A stretch of DNA of 64,000 nt. Source: Ornithinimicrobium cryptoxanthini. Lineage in GTDB: Bacteria > Actinomycetota > Actinomycetes > Actinomycetales > Dermatophilaceae. How positions within the stretch are numbered: position 1 is the first letter of the stretch; the number at the start of each line of letters is the position of its first letter. The notes under the pieces are model-generated. The model was not told the DNA's origin. It searched no databases and saw only the letters and a program-made list of their open reading frames with translations. The DNA lies in contig NZ_CP099490.1 of assembly GCF_023923205.1 (NCBI RefSeq), forward strand, positions 496,001 to 560,000, given 5' to 3'. Shown here in pieces: positions 25,111 to 33,896 of this stretch. The translations under genes and the position numbers were made by a program.

Positions 25111-25491
25111 TTAGTGGCGCGCCACTCTCACAATGCTGCGCTCAGAGCTGTCGCTCAGCATCCCGCCCTGCCGGAGATGTCGGACGTACAGCCGACCGCA
25201 ACTCGGCGGATGTGCGCGTCCCCGACAGGCGGCGGTTTGATGTGCGTGCGGACTAATGGGACGACGCGACGTGAGGATCGGCGGCTGGCGAGACGCTTCG
25301 TGGATTGCCAAGTTCATCTCTGGAGTGACGCTCCGTGCCCGCCCGGCCGGTGCACGGGGCACGCTTGTGGAAGCCAGACACGCAACCGCTGAGAGCTGTT
25401 CGTCGGACCCAGAGGACCCTGACTCCTTGGCTAGGGTGTTCTCTAGATCCGCCCGGCGTGGCGGTCGATCTGATGGAGGGGGTCAGACCCG
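25111..25491. other. Intergenic region, nothing recognised
   Basis: The 381 bases between the response regulator and the next membrane protein gene hold no convincing gene, repeat or hairpin. The promoter of the following two-gene unit should lie here, but no box was clear. Confidence 0.4.
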
Positions 25492-26010
25492 ATGGACTTC
25501 TTCTGGTTGGGCATGGCGTTCGTGGTCGCATTGCTGATTCGCTTGGACGCCAAGTTCACGGGGCCCTACTTTGCATTCTCGGACGCGGTCTTCGCCTTCT
25601 CGAGGGTGGCTGGCAGTTCGGGTGGCAGGAACGTGTGGCTGGCACTGGTCCGTCGAGCCGCGTACCCCTTCGTTGGCGGACTGGCGATCCGCCTGGTCTC
25701 CCATGACCTGACGAACGCCGTCGTCTCAGGTCTGCTCGCAATGGCGCTGCTCATCTGGCCAGCTGTGTTCAACGGCCTGCCTCAAGCCCTGTCGACGGCG
25801 CAGGCACTGATGCTCTACGGCGGGCTGCTGCTCCTCGGCGGGGGTCTTGCGGCGACGGGATGGTACGTCGCGGATGGATTTGGCTCACTCGAGGCCATGC
25901 TCAACTACCTGTCTGACCACATGGCGGGCATAATCTTTGGAGTGGTCGTCACGGCCTTCGGCGTCGGGGCCGTTGGCGTGGCCAAGAAAGACAGAGGCAC
26001 TTCAGGATGA
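25492..26010 (+). CDS. Membrane protein, first gene of an unknown pair
   Basis: The 172-residue protein has about four hydrophobic helices (residues about 2-17, 55-90, 103-125 and 145-163). It resembles no family that I know. A conserved-looking patch is RVAGSSGGRNVWLALVRRAA. GGAGGG lies about 12 bases before the ATG, which is rather far. The stop overlaps the start of the next gene as ATGA, so the two products are probably made together. It could be a membrane anchor, pore or immunity-type protein. Confidence 0.6.
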   Translation: MDFFWLGMAFVVALLIRLDAKFTGPYFAFSDAVFAFSRVAGSSGGRNVWLALVRRAAYPFVGGLAIRLVSHDLTNAVVSGLLAMALLIWPAVFNGLPQALSTAQALMLYGGLLLLGGGLAATGWYVADGFGSLEAMLNYLSDHMAGIIFGVVVTAFGVGAVGVAKKDRGTSG

Positions 26011-26510
26011 CCATTCCGCCTGCTTGCACATCCACGTTCCTGACGCAGTATCGAGGCCGCCTTGCACGCAGCGCGCGGTCCCGCGTGTTCGTGCGCGTCC
26101 ATCGCGTGGCCCTAGAGCAAGCCGCCGATGACCCCAGACTCCAGGAGTGCGTACCGTGGCTGCTGCGGGTCGCCCTTGTCGAGATGACTGAGAGGCCGGC
26201 ACCGTTCCGACTGGCCGAGTGGTGCGCCCACGCGGTTGCAGGACGTTGGCGCCCGTTCACGTGCGGACCCATGCAGATGCGCTCTGCCAAGTTCAAACTA
26301 AGCGAACAGGTCGGCACTGCATTGCTGGCTCTGTCTCAGGTCCCCGGTGAAGACAGGACCACGGCTGGTGTGGCCACCCACTGGCACGGGGCAGCCGTGC
26401 GTCAGCCGGGCGCCGCATTCAGCTATCCGCAGGCACTCGACGCCGCTGGCGAGATCTTGACTCTCACGGCGGTGGGGTCCGACGCCACGGAGAGCGCCTC
26501 ACGGGGGTGA
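26007..26510 (+). CDS. Soluble protein, second gene of an unknown pair
   Basis: The 167-residue protein has no membrane segment. A helical first half (LEQAADDPRLQECVPWLLRV, then LVEMTERPAPFRLAEWCAHA) is followed by RWRPFTCGPMQMRSAKFKL, whose GPMQ-like patch is slightly like the GxxQ loop of lytic transglycosylases. No catalytic Glu context supports that firmly. It is translationally coupled to the membrane protein before it. The function is unknown; the pair looks like one unit. Confidence 0.55.
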   Translation: MTIPPACTSTFLTQYRGRLARSARSRVFVRVHRVALEQAADDPRLQECVPWLLRVALVEMTERPAPFRLAEWCAHAVAGRWRPFTCGPMQMRSAKFKLSEQVGTALLALSQVPGEDRTTAGVATHWHGAAVRQPGAAFSYPQALDAAGEILTLTAVGSDATESASRG

Positions 26511-26710
26511 CGCACCTGGCCGCCATCACCGGCCCTTCAGAAGGAGCTGATCCCACCCTGGTCTGGGCGCGCCGTCGCCGGTCTGACGCCTCACCCGGAT
26601 CGCGGCGCTATGACGCACCTGCGGAACGAGCGACCCGCAGCAGAAGCGCGCGTTCACACGTCAAGGGCGCATGACTGGCCCAGCCCGCAAGGCGGCGGTA
26701 CGTTCACCTC

Positions 26711-26905
26711 ATGGACCCAGTGATGATTGCCGTCGTGGCTTTCTTGTTCCCAGTGGCTGGGCTGGTCCTGGTCGTGCTTTGGTGGCGTCGTCAGGACGCT
26801 CGACGTATGGGGCCGGACACTGAGCCCACCAGCCCTGCCTCGTTGAGTGACCCCGCTCAGAACCGCCGTCGTAGGGACAGCCGCCAACGGGGACTCATGG
26901 GCTGA
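26711..26905 (+). CDS. Possible single-helix small membrane protein
   Basis: The 64-residue frame has one strong membrane helix at the N-terminus (IAVVAFLFPVAGLVLVVLWW), then a basic Arg-rich tail (RRRRDSRQRG). The ribosome site is weak. Size and layout are like many small actinobacterial membrane proteins, but chance cannot be excluded. The 200 bases before it show no gene. Confidence 0.4.
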   Translation: MDPVMIAVVAFLFPVAGLVLVVLWWRRQDARRMGPDTEPTSPASLSDPAQNRRRRDSRQRGLMG

Positions 26906-27215
26906 GCGATTCGAGTGCGGGGGCACAGCACAGTCGGGTTTCGGCAAATGAGTGCGTCGCATGCGGCCAAATGACGCAACACTCACCGCCCCGGTCTTCT
27001 GAGGCACCACCCCCGAGGCGGTTGTAGAACTCCGTCAACCCTGGCCGCGCTGGGCACCTTCCAGCACGGCTGGACCAGGCCGGGTGCGAAGGGGCCACCG
27101 AACGCAACTCGCCGGCTATTCCGAGTTGCAACGCGCCACGACCGGGTTGACGATTCGCAACCTCTTATGAGGTACTGTTTCGTCAAGCACCGCACCGTCG
27201 TAAGGGGTTCAAGCC
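26906..27215. other. Intergenic region before the XRE-ImmA unit
   Basis: The 310 bases hold no convincing gene. The last 60 bases are more AT-rich (TTCGCAACCTCTTATGAGG near 27153-27171, which contains the inverted repeat CCTC-TTAT-GAGG) and end with AAGGGG before the ATG at 27216, so promoter and operator of the following pair probably lie here. Confidence 0.4.
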
Positions 27216-27866
27216 ATGACCATAGTCGCGATTGACCATGTCGCAGAGGGCCGCTTCCAGCAGCTCGGTCTCAGCGCAGACCTGCTCGTCCGGGCGTTGC
27301 TACGCGCCGATGCTGAGGCCAAGCTGACCACCGGCCTCGAGCCGCCTACGGCGGAGGGAACGACCCGGTATGGGAAGACCGTGCGCTACGTCCGCGAGGA
27401 GCTCATTCCCCTGGGCTGGAAGTCAGACAACTACAGGAACTTCTGCCGGACGATCCACCCGAGCGGCTCCTTCTCGATCGCGACCAGCTCTGGCGACGAG
27501 TTCACCGGCGTCGACGTCCCGGGGATGAAGCCGTCGACTAAGTACCCCAAGGGCGACCTGACCGCCCTGGCGGTCAAGCAGAACGCTAACCAGGGCGTGC
27601 TCGACCTCGGTGACGACTACGCGGTCGGCGCAGTCGACCTGGCAGTCCTAGCGAATATCTGGATCCTTCTCCAGCGGGTGACCGACGAGACCATCTACGC
27701 CGAGCTGTCGCTGCCCACGGGGATCGAGAACGGGGTCATAGTCGACTGGGAGGAGCGAATCCTTCTCCCGCAGATCTCGCGCCAGAACCCGCCTCCGGCC
27801 GTGGCGGTCGAGGAGCCCCCGTCGGGCGACGGCGACGCGTACAACGTCGAAGTCGCGCTGCGCTAG
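27216..27866 (+). CDS. Unknown protein paired with XRE-ImmA/IrrE gene
   Basis: The 216-residue protein has an AAGGGG ribosome site. Its N-terminus is helical; a middle block (GTTRYGKTVRYVREELIPLG, then DNYRNFCRTIHPSGSFSI) looks conserved. It ends in a Pro-rich tail. No family is recognised. The next gene, an XRE-ImmA/IrrE metallopeptidase, starts 20 bases later on the same strand. Xre proteins fused to such peptidases are known as predicted antitoxin or antirepressor partners of diverse toxins, so this protein is a candidate effector. That is inference from gene order. Confidence 0.65.
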   Translation: MTIVAIDHVAEGRFQQLGLSADLLVRALLRADAEAKLTTGLEPPTAEGTTRYGKTVRYVREELIPLGWKSDNYRNFCRTIHPSGSFSIATSSGDEFTGVDVPGMKPSTKYPKGDLTALAVKQNANQGVLDLGDDYAVGAVDLAVLANIWILLQRVTDETIYAELSLPTGIENGVIVDWEERILLPQISRQNPPPAVAVEEPPSGDGDAYNVEVALR

Positions 27867-27886
27867 GCGAACAGGTGACGGAAGCC

Positions 27887-28978
27887 ATGCTGAACCCAAC
27901 GCGACTGTCGGCTGCTCGAAAGCGCCGCGGTTGGACCCTGACGAAACTGGCCAGCGAGACGGGCTTGAGCCGAGTGAGCCTTTCGGCCTACGAGAACCAG
28001 CACCAGGATCCAAGCCCGCAGACCCTGGCCACGCTGGCCGGAGCCCTTGGGGTCGAGGAGGCGTTCCTGACGGCCGACGATCTTGACGAGATCCCGGTCG
28101 AGTCAGTCAGCTTCCGAGCCCTGAGCAAGATGACGGCACGCACCCGCGATCGCGGACTGAGCTCCGGACGCATCGCCATTCTCATCAACGAGTGGATCGA
28201 GCAGAGGTTCGCGCTCCCAGACCCCGACGTGCCGACCTTGACCGGGCGCAACCCAGAACTGGCTGCGCAAGAGGTTCGGGCTCGCTGGGGGCTGGGTGAG
28301 CACCCCATCGGCAACATGGTCCACCTTCTCGAGGCCCACGGCATCCGAATCTTCTCGCTGACTGACGACACGAAGGAACTCGATGCCTATTGCCTGAACT
28401 GGCACGGCCAGCCGTTCATCCTGCTCAGTCGGGAGAAGTCGGGGGAGCGGCGTCGGTTCAACGCCGCTCACGAGTTGGGGCATCTGGTCCTTCACGGCGA
28501 AGACAAGATTCCCAACGGGCCCGATGCGGAGGCCGAGGCGAACCAGTTCGCCGCGGCGTTCCTGATGCCGAGGGCTGGTGTGCTGGCGCAGGGACTGACC
28601 AACGCCTCAGTGCACCAGGTCCTCGAAGCCAAGAAGCGTTGGAGCGTCGCCGCGATGGCTATGGCGCACCGCGCGAACGAGCTCGGGCTGATGACGGAGT
28701 GGGCATATCGCACTGTTTGCATCGACCTGTCGCGCCTCGGCTACCGCCGCGGTGAGCCGCGCGGCATTCCCCAAGAGTCGTCAATGCTGCTCACAAAGGT
28801 CATGCAGCAGCTGCGCGCAGATCAAAGCGGTTTGGCAGCGATCGCAGCTGATCTGGGTCTGAACGCTGCCGAAGTTCAGGCCTACATGATGGGCCTTACG
28901 CCGCTTGTGGTCGGCGGCCCGTCGGGAAGTCGCACCACGGGCCGCGAAGGCCACCTTCGAGTGATCGAGAACCGATGA
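27887..28978 (+). CDS. XRE HTH + ImmA/IrrE family metallopeptidase
   Basis: The protein has about 363 residues, with an N-terminal HTH (about 5-60: RLSAARKRRGWTLTKLASET, then GLSRVSLSAYEN) and an ImmA/IrrE peptidase domain (about 130-260) with the zinc motif AAHELGHLVLH (H195, E196, H199), followed by AEANQFAAAFLMP, which supplies the third ligand. The last 70 residues may hold a further small helical domain. ImmA/IrrE proteins cut or release repressors upon DNA damage or other signals. The ATG at 27887 fits the family start; a GTG at 27875 is the alternative. It forms a unit with the unknown gene upstream. Confidence 0.85.
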   Translation: MLNPTRLSAARKRRGWTLTKLASETGLSRVSLSAYENQHQDPSPQTLATLAGALGVEEAFLTADDLDEIPVESVSFRALSKMTARTRDRGLSSGRIAILINEWIEQRFALPDPDVPTLTGRNPELAAQEVRARWGLGEHPIGNMVHLLEAHGIRIFSLTDDTKELDAYCLNWHGQPFILLSREKSGERRRFNAAHELGHLVLHGEDKIPNGPDAEAEANQFAAAFLMPRAGVLAQGLTNASVHQVLEAKKRWSVAAMAMAHRANELGLMTEWAYRTVCIDLSRLGYRRGEPRGIPQESSMLLTKVMQQLRADQSGLAAIAADLGLNAAEVQAYMMGLTPLVVGGPSGSRTTGREGHLRVIENR

Positions 28979-29230
28979 AGAAGCTGGCCTTGACCTCGCC
29001 GAGGTAATCACGTTCCTCATTCAACAGCGCGACGACCCGTTTGAGGGACCGACTCGGCCTCGTTGGATGGTCGCCAGTGCGAAGCGGAGCGGAGCGGCAT
29101 CTGCAGGCGATCTGTCGGTCAGCAAAGACAAGCGCTTCGACAATGAGCATGAGCGGCGCTGTGACGCGCTGCAGGGCACCGTCGCTGATCGCGACTCGCG
29201 GCAACTCCGGACGCTCCTCGAAGCAGGGTC

Positions 29231-29716
29231 CTACGTCGAAACGGGTGCCCAGTTCTCGACGGCTCGTTGTTCGGCCGCCTCGATCACCGAGCGACTGGTT
29301 CGGGCCATCAGATAGGCGCCCAGAAGCACCGGGACGCCCAGCACCAGAATGTAGGGCGTCGGAGTGAGCGAGTCCTCAACCAGGAACGACACAGCGAAGC
29401 TGACCGCCAGTCCAATGGTTGCGGTCGTCAACAGCGCCGTCCACCACGCTCGCTTACGGTCGCGACTCCCGCCGACGGTCACGGATGTGGCAAGCCCGGC
29501 AGCCAACCCGATGAGGGCGCCGGGCAGCACGCCATAGACCGCGCCCAGGAAGGGCGCTAGCACCAGTGCCATGGCCCCGGAGAAACCACCGAAGTCCTGC
29601 CCGAGGGCACCGATGACCGCAAGGACGGCGAAGATCGCCCCCGTCAGAATTCCAACTGCGATGCCCCAACCGAATCCGGCTGCCGTGTAGCGCCAGTCGA
29701 AACGCCACGTGCCCAC
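29231..29716 (-). CDS. Four-helix membrane protein, unknown function
   Basis: The 161-residue protein has about four Gly/Ala-rich membrane segments (about 12-38, 43-75, 88-113 and 118-140). GAGGAG lies before the GTG start. Repeated GxxxG-like patterns (GFGWGIAVGILTGAIF) suggest tight helix packing. There is no charged catalytic residue and no family that I know. It stands alone, pointing back toward the XRE-ImmA gene. Confidence 0.65.
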   Translation of the reverse strand: MGTWRFDWRYTAAGFGWGIAVGILTGAIFAVLAVIGALGQDFGGFSGAMALVLAPFLGAVYGVLPGALIGLAAGLATSVTVGGSRDRKRAWWTALLTTATIGLAVSFAVSFLVEDSLTPTPYILVLGVPVLLGAYLMARTSRSVIEAAEQRAVENWAPVST

Positions 29717-30160
29717 AAGTACTCCTCACCGTGAGTGCTCCCGGAACACCCGGGGTTGCCATGCGAAGATTACCTTGACGCCGAGCCGAGCAAGCCCATC
29801 GACGGGTACGTCTGACGTTCGATACGGCCGCCCGACTCGCGGCGAAGTGACGCGCTCATGGCACCTGTGGGCGTTGCCGCCCTCTCGATCAACCAGAGGT
29901 TCCGATCGGCGTACTACATGTATCGCCCATGGTGCCAGATCCGGTTGTGCCAGTGCCGAGGTGGACGGTCGGAGTATCGCTGACGGCAGCGTCCTAGCGC
30001 GATGTGAGAGGTGGGTCGAGAACGGCGGCGTCTGGCGACCTGGCAGGCACGCGAAGAATCGATCGAACCCGACGACCAGTGGGCAGATTGAAGGGCGTCA
30101 GCGTTCGCTGCCATGCTGCAACTGATGGGGACAGCGCCCCTCCCCGAGAAAGGAAGCAAC
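29717..30160. other. Intergenic region, nothing recognised
   Basis: These 444 bases between divergent genes hold frames rich in rare residues for this genome (many Cys, Arg and Ser runs) and no ribosome site, so no gene is called. The right end carries AAAGGAAG, the ribosome site of the next gene. Confidence 0.4.
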
Positions 30161-30694
30161 ATGGACGTGATGGACAAGCACGAATCGTGGGTCAAGAACA
30201 CCAGAGCGATGCTGACGGACAGGGCGACTGGCCCGGGTAGGCATGTCTGGGACCGGCTCGCGCGGCTGCTGCAATACGCGGAAGTGAAGTGGGTGGACGG
30301 CGAACTTCTTGACGCGTCTATGCGTCTGAACGGGACCCTGCTGGTTTTCACCGATCTGATCGTCGCCATCGTTGAACTCAAAGACGAAGAGCGTCGGCAC
30401 GACCACGGCTTGGCGAGAGAGGAAGGGGTCACGAATGTCCAGTTAGTCCCTCGCTCAGGGCTGGAGAAGATTGATGTTCTTGCAAGCGAGACGGACCGCT
30501 ACACCAATGCCAAGTGGCGTTGGCTGCGCCTGGGCGAGCACGGCACTTTGCACGACGACTGGCCAATGGTCGCGCCCATCACCTTGCGCTATCGCGGTGG
30601 CGTCACCCTCACTGTCAACGGTCCCCTGCGGGACCTTGGCGGTGCGGATATGTCCGACTTCATGGAGACATTGCTCCGCGACCTAGCAGCCTGA
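30161..30694 (+). CDS. Hypothetical soluble protein
   Basis: The 177-residue protein starts at an ATG with AAAGGAAG just upstream; an in-frame ATG at 30113 has none. It is charged, with Trp at several places (ESWVKNTRAML, KWRWLRLGEHG). The middle, GTLLVFTDLIVAIVELKDEE, looks like the core strands of a small alpha/beta domain. No membrane segment, signal or known motif is visible. It lies between two unrelated accessory genes and its role is unknown. Confidence 0.6.
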   Translation: MDVMDKHESWVKNTRAMLTDRATGPGRHVWDRLARLLQYAEVKWVDGELLDASMRLNGTLLVFTDLIVAIVELKDEERRHDHGLAREEGVTNVQLVPRSGLEKIDVLASETDRYTNAKWRWLRLGEHGTLHDDWPMVAPITLRYRGGVTLTVNGPLRDLGGADMSDFMETLLRDLAA

Positions 30695-30834
30695 GGGGCG
30701 AGAGAGTCGTCCGCAAGCACGGTGGGGTGGTTCTCCGCTAGTGCCCCCAACGGGTGTATCGGCGCCGCCGCAGGTGGGGACTTCGGGGTCGCTAAGCAGG
30801 AGTAAGCAGGTACGAAGGCACACGCGCAGCAATG

Positions 30835-31938
30835 TCAACGTCCCATGACACTGGTGAGGCGGGTGGCCAACACGCTGGCGACTTCGGCGGCTCCGCTGGT
30901 AAACACGGCGTCCGAGACGGACTCATCAGGTGTGATCCGGATAGGCCGATCGTTGCCAAAACCGAAGGACGTCGCTGAGTTAGGGCTGACACTCACCATC
31001 ATCGACCCGCCTAGCCCGACGCTGATGGCGAACCTGCCCCCAGTCAGCACGTTCAGTGAGCCAGCCAATCGCAGCTGTTCGGTAATGATGGACACGAGGA
31101 TGTCACGGCTAACTTGCGCGCCGATCTGGGCTCGCGGCAGTGTCGTCCACACCGATACCTGACCGGACCTGGCGACACGCACGCCACAGAGCTGAGCTGG
31201 TGCATCGTGACGATGGGATGGCTGCGCTCGTTCCGGCACCGTTATGATGACGTGTTCGTCGGTGGCGACGGGTTCTACGCCAAGAGCCATTGGGACCGCG
31301 CCGAAAGTGCGCAGCGTCCCGATGAGCGCATCGGGAAGCTGGTGGATCTGACGGACTGTCCAGCGGTTCCCCTCCAGAGGGACGACGTGCAGCTCGACGT
31401 ACGTGTGCTCTTGACCGTGTCCCCACCCCCCGGACGGGTTATCCCACTCGTCCTTCCAAATCACCACCGGTGGGGCGCTGAGCGGCTCGTATGTCAGCGG
31501 CGAGGGTGCGCTCTCAAGCCGCCGGATCGTCGATGCCACCTTGGTAAGCAGGTCGGGAACGTCAGCGTAGTCACTCCAAAAGGCGCCACGGGCGTAGTCA
31601 CCCACCTGGCCGATGAAGGCGTCCTGCGCCGGCTCAGGCTCAGCGCCCTCTTTGCGAAACACGACAGTATCGATGCCTCTGCGACGGGCTTCGACCAGTT
31701 CGTCGTGGGTGGCGGACTGGCCAGTTTCCGGGAAACGGTAGCCATAGTGGGGTCCGAGTAGCAAAAGGTACAGGTCACTGTTGGCGACGCCGTCAAGGCA
31801 CGCCTCGCGTGATGGGTCGAGCTGAGCGCCGAAGTCCTCGAACATGATCGGCACGTGCCCCAGCGCACGGATGAGACCGGGGAGGGCGCGTCGCTCGTCC
31901 TCGAGGCCACTCTTGACACTGCTGATGAACACGCGCAT
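30835..31938 (-). CDS. DUF4062 domain protein, possible defence effector or sensor
   Basis: The 367-residue protein begins with a typical DUF4062 domain (residues 1 to about 90: RVFISSVKSGLEDERRALPG, LLLLGPHYGYRFPETGQSAT, DELVEARRRGI). This domain has a TIR-like fold and in bacteria is mostly fused to NTPase or NLR-like signalling modules. Here the remainder (about 140-367) is a beta-rich region of unknown kind, with no P-loop. The protein seems complete. A role in defence signalling is suggested by domain and location, not shown. Confidence 0.75.
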   Translation of the reverse strand: MRVFISSVKSGLEDERRALPGLIRALGHVPIMFEDFGAQLDPSREACLDGVANSDLYLLLLGPHYGYRFPETGQSATHDELVEARRRGIDTVVFRKEGAEPEPAQDAFIGQVGDYARGAFWSDYADVPDLLTKVASTIRRLESAPSPLTYEPLSAPPVVIWKDEWDNPSGGWGHGQEHTYVELHVVPLEGNRWTVRQIHQLPDALIGTLRTFGAVPMALGVEPVATDEHVIITVPERAQPSHRHDAPAQLCGVRVARSGQVSVWTTLPRAQIGAQVSRDILVSIITEQLRLAGSLNVLTGGRFAISVGLGGSMMVSVSPNSATSFGFGNDRPIRITPDESVSDAVFTSGAAEVASVLATRLTSVMGR

Positions 31939-32204
31939 GGAGTCAGCATGCCAGCCCGGATCGTGACTGGCGGCTCGAGGGAGACCGGAGCGCCTCCGCC
32001 GGCCAGCCCGTCACATGACGTCAAGGGGCGGGGGGTCGCACGCGTCGACCAGCCGCGTAGTCGTTAGTCGCCTGTGGAACGTCGCTTCACTTCCGAGTGG
32101 TGAGATCGGCTGCACCTTCAGCAGATTCTGGCGACCGGGACGGCTGCGCCCAAGACAGGACATTGACCTAGTGCCCGTCGAAGACGAACCAGTCCTGCGC
32201 TGCC

Positions 32205-32786
32205 TTGGTCACCGACGAGGTGGGGAGCGTGATCAGCGTTAGGGTTAGCAGGGTGTTGGACAACGAAATAATCGATCAGAGTTGCGACCGCCATGGAACC
32301 GAGCGGCATATGTACATCCACGAGGCCGGCCATGCTGTGGCCGCCTTGGACAACGGCATCCCGTTTCGCGCGGTGATCGTCTATGCCGATGGTGACGGAC
32401 CGAAGCTGAACGGAGTACTGCGAGAGGCATGGGCAGAGGTAGACACCGGACCTGACCCGAGCGTGTGGGTCGAAGTTGACCGGGTGAAGGCATTTCGTTT
32501 TGTCTGTGCAGGCGCCGCAGCCGAGACCGCCCTGCTCGAGCACGCCATTGAGGGCGGGTTCGATGAAGACTTTAAAGTGTGGCGCGTAGGTGCTGGTGCG
32601 ACTCAACCAATGAACGAGGCGCAGGTCGATGAAGCAATCGGAGCCCACCATCAAGACATCGTCGACGAGACAGATGAGTGGGCAGGTCAGAACGCTGGGC
32701 GAATCATCACCCTAGCAGACCACCTCGGCGCCCTATCACCAACAGCCGAAGTTCTTTACGACGAGGTCGTCCGGCTGATGTCCTAA
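32205..32786 (+). CDS. HEAGH-motif metalloprotease-like protein
   Basis: The frame gives up to 193 residues with HEAGHAVAAL (His at about residue 39), the zinc motif type of M41 peptidases such as the FtsH C-terminal domain. Further on, RFVCAGAAAETALL and a late acidic DEAIGAHHQDIVDETD could supply the third ligand, as in M41, where an Asp serves. There is no ATPase domain. The start is uncertain: GTG codons at 32205 and 32253 and an ATG at 32310 are possible, and none has a strong ribosome site. Small stand-alone proteins of this type occur in actinobacteria with unknown substrate. Confidence 0.62.
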   Translation: MVTDEVGSVISVRVSRVLDNEIIDQSCDRHGTERHMYIHEAGHAVAALDNGIPFRAVIVYADGDGPKLNGVLREAWAEVDTGPDPSVWVEVDRVKAFRFVCAGAAAETALLEHAIEGGFDEDFKVWRVGAGATQPMNEAQVDEAIGAHHQDIVDETDEWAGQNAGRIITLADHLGALSPTAEVLYDEVVRLMS

Positions 32787-33071
32787 TCAGCGTCTGCGGC
32801 TGTCACATTCGGCACGAAGGTAATGGCGAGGGGGAGGTGCGGAAGTTGGCCGGGCTCATACCGCAGCTAGGAACGCGTTCGCCCTAGTTGTATTGGGCGG
32901 TTGCGCGCGCGCGGTCACGCCCCTTCCGAACCCCACAGCGTGCCGTGCGACTCTGGACGATCGGTCGGCCGCGTCATTCTGGGCGGATCGACGCTGCCCC
33001 CAGCGAGCGGAGTGGATGATGCGCAACTCAACGGGGGGTGGCCTACGGGGTGGCTAACTAGACGCGGGGTC

Positions 33072-33326
33072 CTAGCTAGCTAGACGCGCGCGGCGCGCTT
33101 GGAGGGCAGAGTAGAGGCGGGGGAGCGTCGGCTCGATGATGTCGAGGTCGTCGTGGTTCAGCCGGTTGGTTTGCCGAGCCCAGTCGAGTTTGTCAAGTAG
33201 GTAGAGCCACTCTCGTGCTGACCTTGGGGCGCTCTGGTCCGGCACTCTGACAACGCGCTCTTCAACGACCGTGCGTAGGACCTCGACCGGGCGAGGCCAT
33301 GGCCGAGAGCGACGGCTTGCAGTCAA
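33072..33326 (-). CDS. Possible small protein next to integrase remnant
   Basis: The 84-residue frame is basic at the start, then has a protein-like stretch SAREWLYLLDKLDWARQTNR and DIIEPTLPRLYSALQARRAR that would form amphipathic helices. The N-terminal third overlaps the integrase remnant on the other strand, so the real start may be an internal GTG. It may be a partial gene cut by rearrangement at the island end. No family is recognised. Confidence 0.35.
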   Translation of the reverse strand: MTASRRSRPWPRPVEVLRTVVEERVVRVPDQSAPRSAREWLYLLDKLDWARQTNRLNHDDLDIIEPTLPRLYSALQARRARLAS

Positions 33327-33878
33327 TCCAGCTCATGGCGTCCGGTTGCCAAGCCTCGTGGCCCAGTGGGGCGACCACGTCCTGACTGTCGACCAGGTCG
33401 AGGAGCTAGCAGCCTGCGTGCGACACCACGCCACGCTCGTCCGTGTCGCCGCCTACTGCGGGCTGCGGTGGGGAGAGGTGGCAGCGTTACAGGTCGGCGA
33501 TGTCGACCTCAGTGCCAGACGGATCATGGTCGAGCGAGCACAGGTCGCGATCTCAGGCCGTGTCGAGGTCAAGGCTCCCAAGTCCAGGCACGGTCGGCGC
33601 CGTGTGCCCATTCCGGGACGTCTGGTGGAGGAGCTGCGCGAGCAGATGGGCGGACGCCCTACGACGGCGTTGCTGTTTGTCTCGTCGGAGGGGGAGAGGC
33701 TGCGGGCATCGAACTGGAAACGGTGGTCGGATGGACCGAAGCGGTGATGGCCGTGGGTGGCGGCATCCGGTTCCACGACCTGCGCCACACCCGTGCCAGT
33801 CTGCTGATCCAGGCCGGCGCCACGCCTGTGGAGGTCGCTCCTGCGAGGCAGACGCTGAGGCGGCCGAAATGCCTCTGA
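33271..33878 (+). pseudogene. Tyrosine integrase remnant
   Basis: The plus strand encodes the catalytic core of a phage-type integrase without its N-terminal domains: NPAHGVRLPSLVAQWG, then AYCGLRWGEVAAL with the first catalytic Arg. The frame then ends at 33747, while the sense goes on in another frame as GGIRFHDLRHTRASLLIQAG (HxLRHT motif). After GATPVEVA the sequence no longer fits and the block with the catalytic Tyr is missing. It is thus truncated at both ends and frameshifted near 33720-33735. It lies 18 bases from the tRNA-Lys gene. Confidence 0.8.
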
Positions 33879-33896
33879 CCAGCAACGATACGACAG

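Noticed and set aside
26007..26510. Lytic transglycosylase call for the soluble partner protein
   Set aside because: Only a CGPMQ-like patch is suggestive; the catalytic Glu context and the rest of the fold are not visible.
29709..30125. Plus-strand frame of 138 codons in the gap before the 177-residue gene
   Set aside because: It has many Cys, Arg and Ser residues, no ribosome site and no protein-like pattern.
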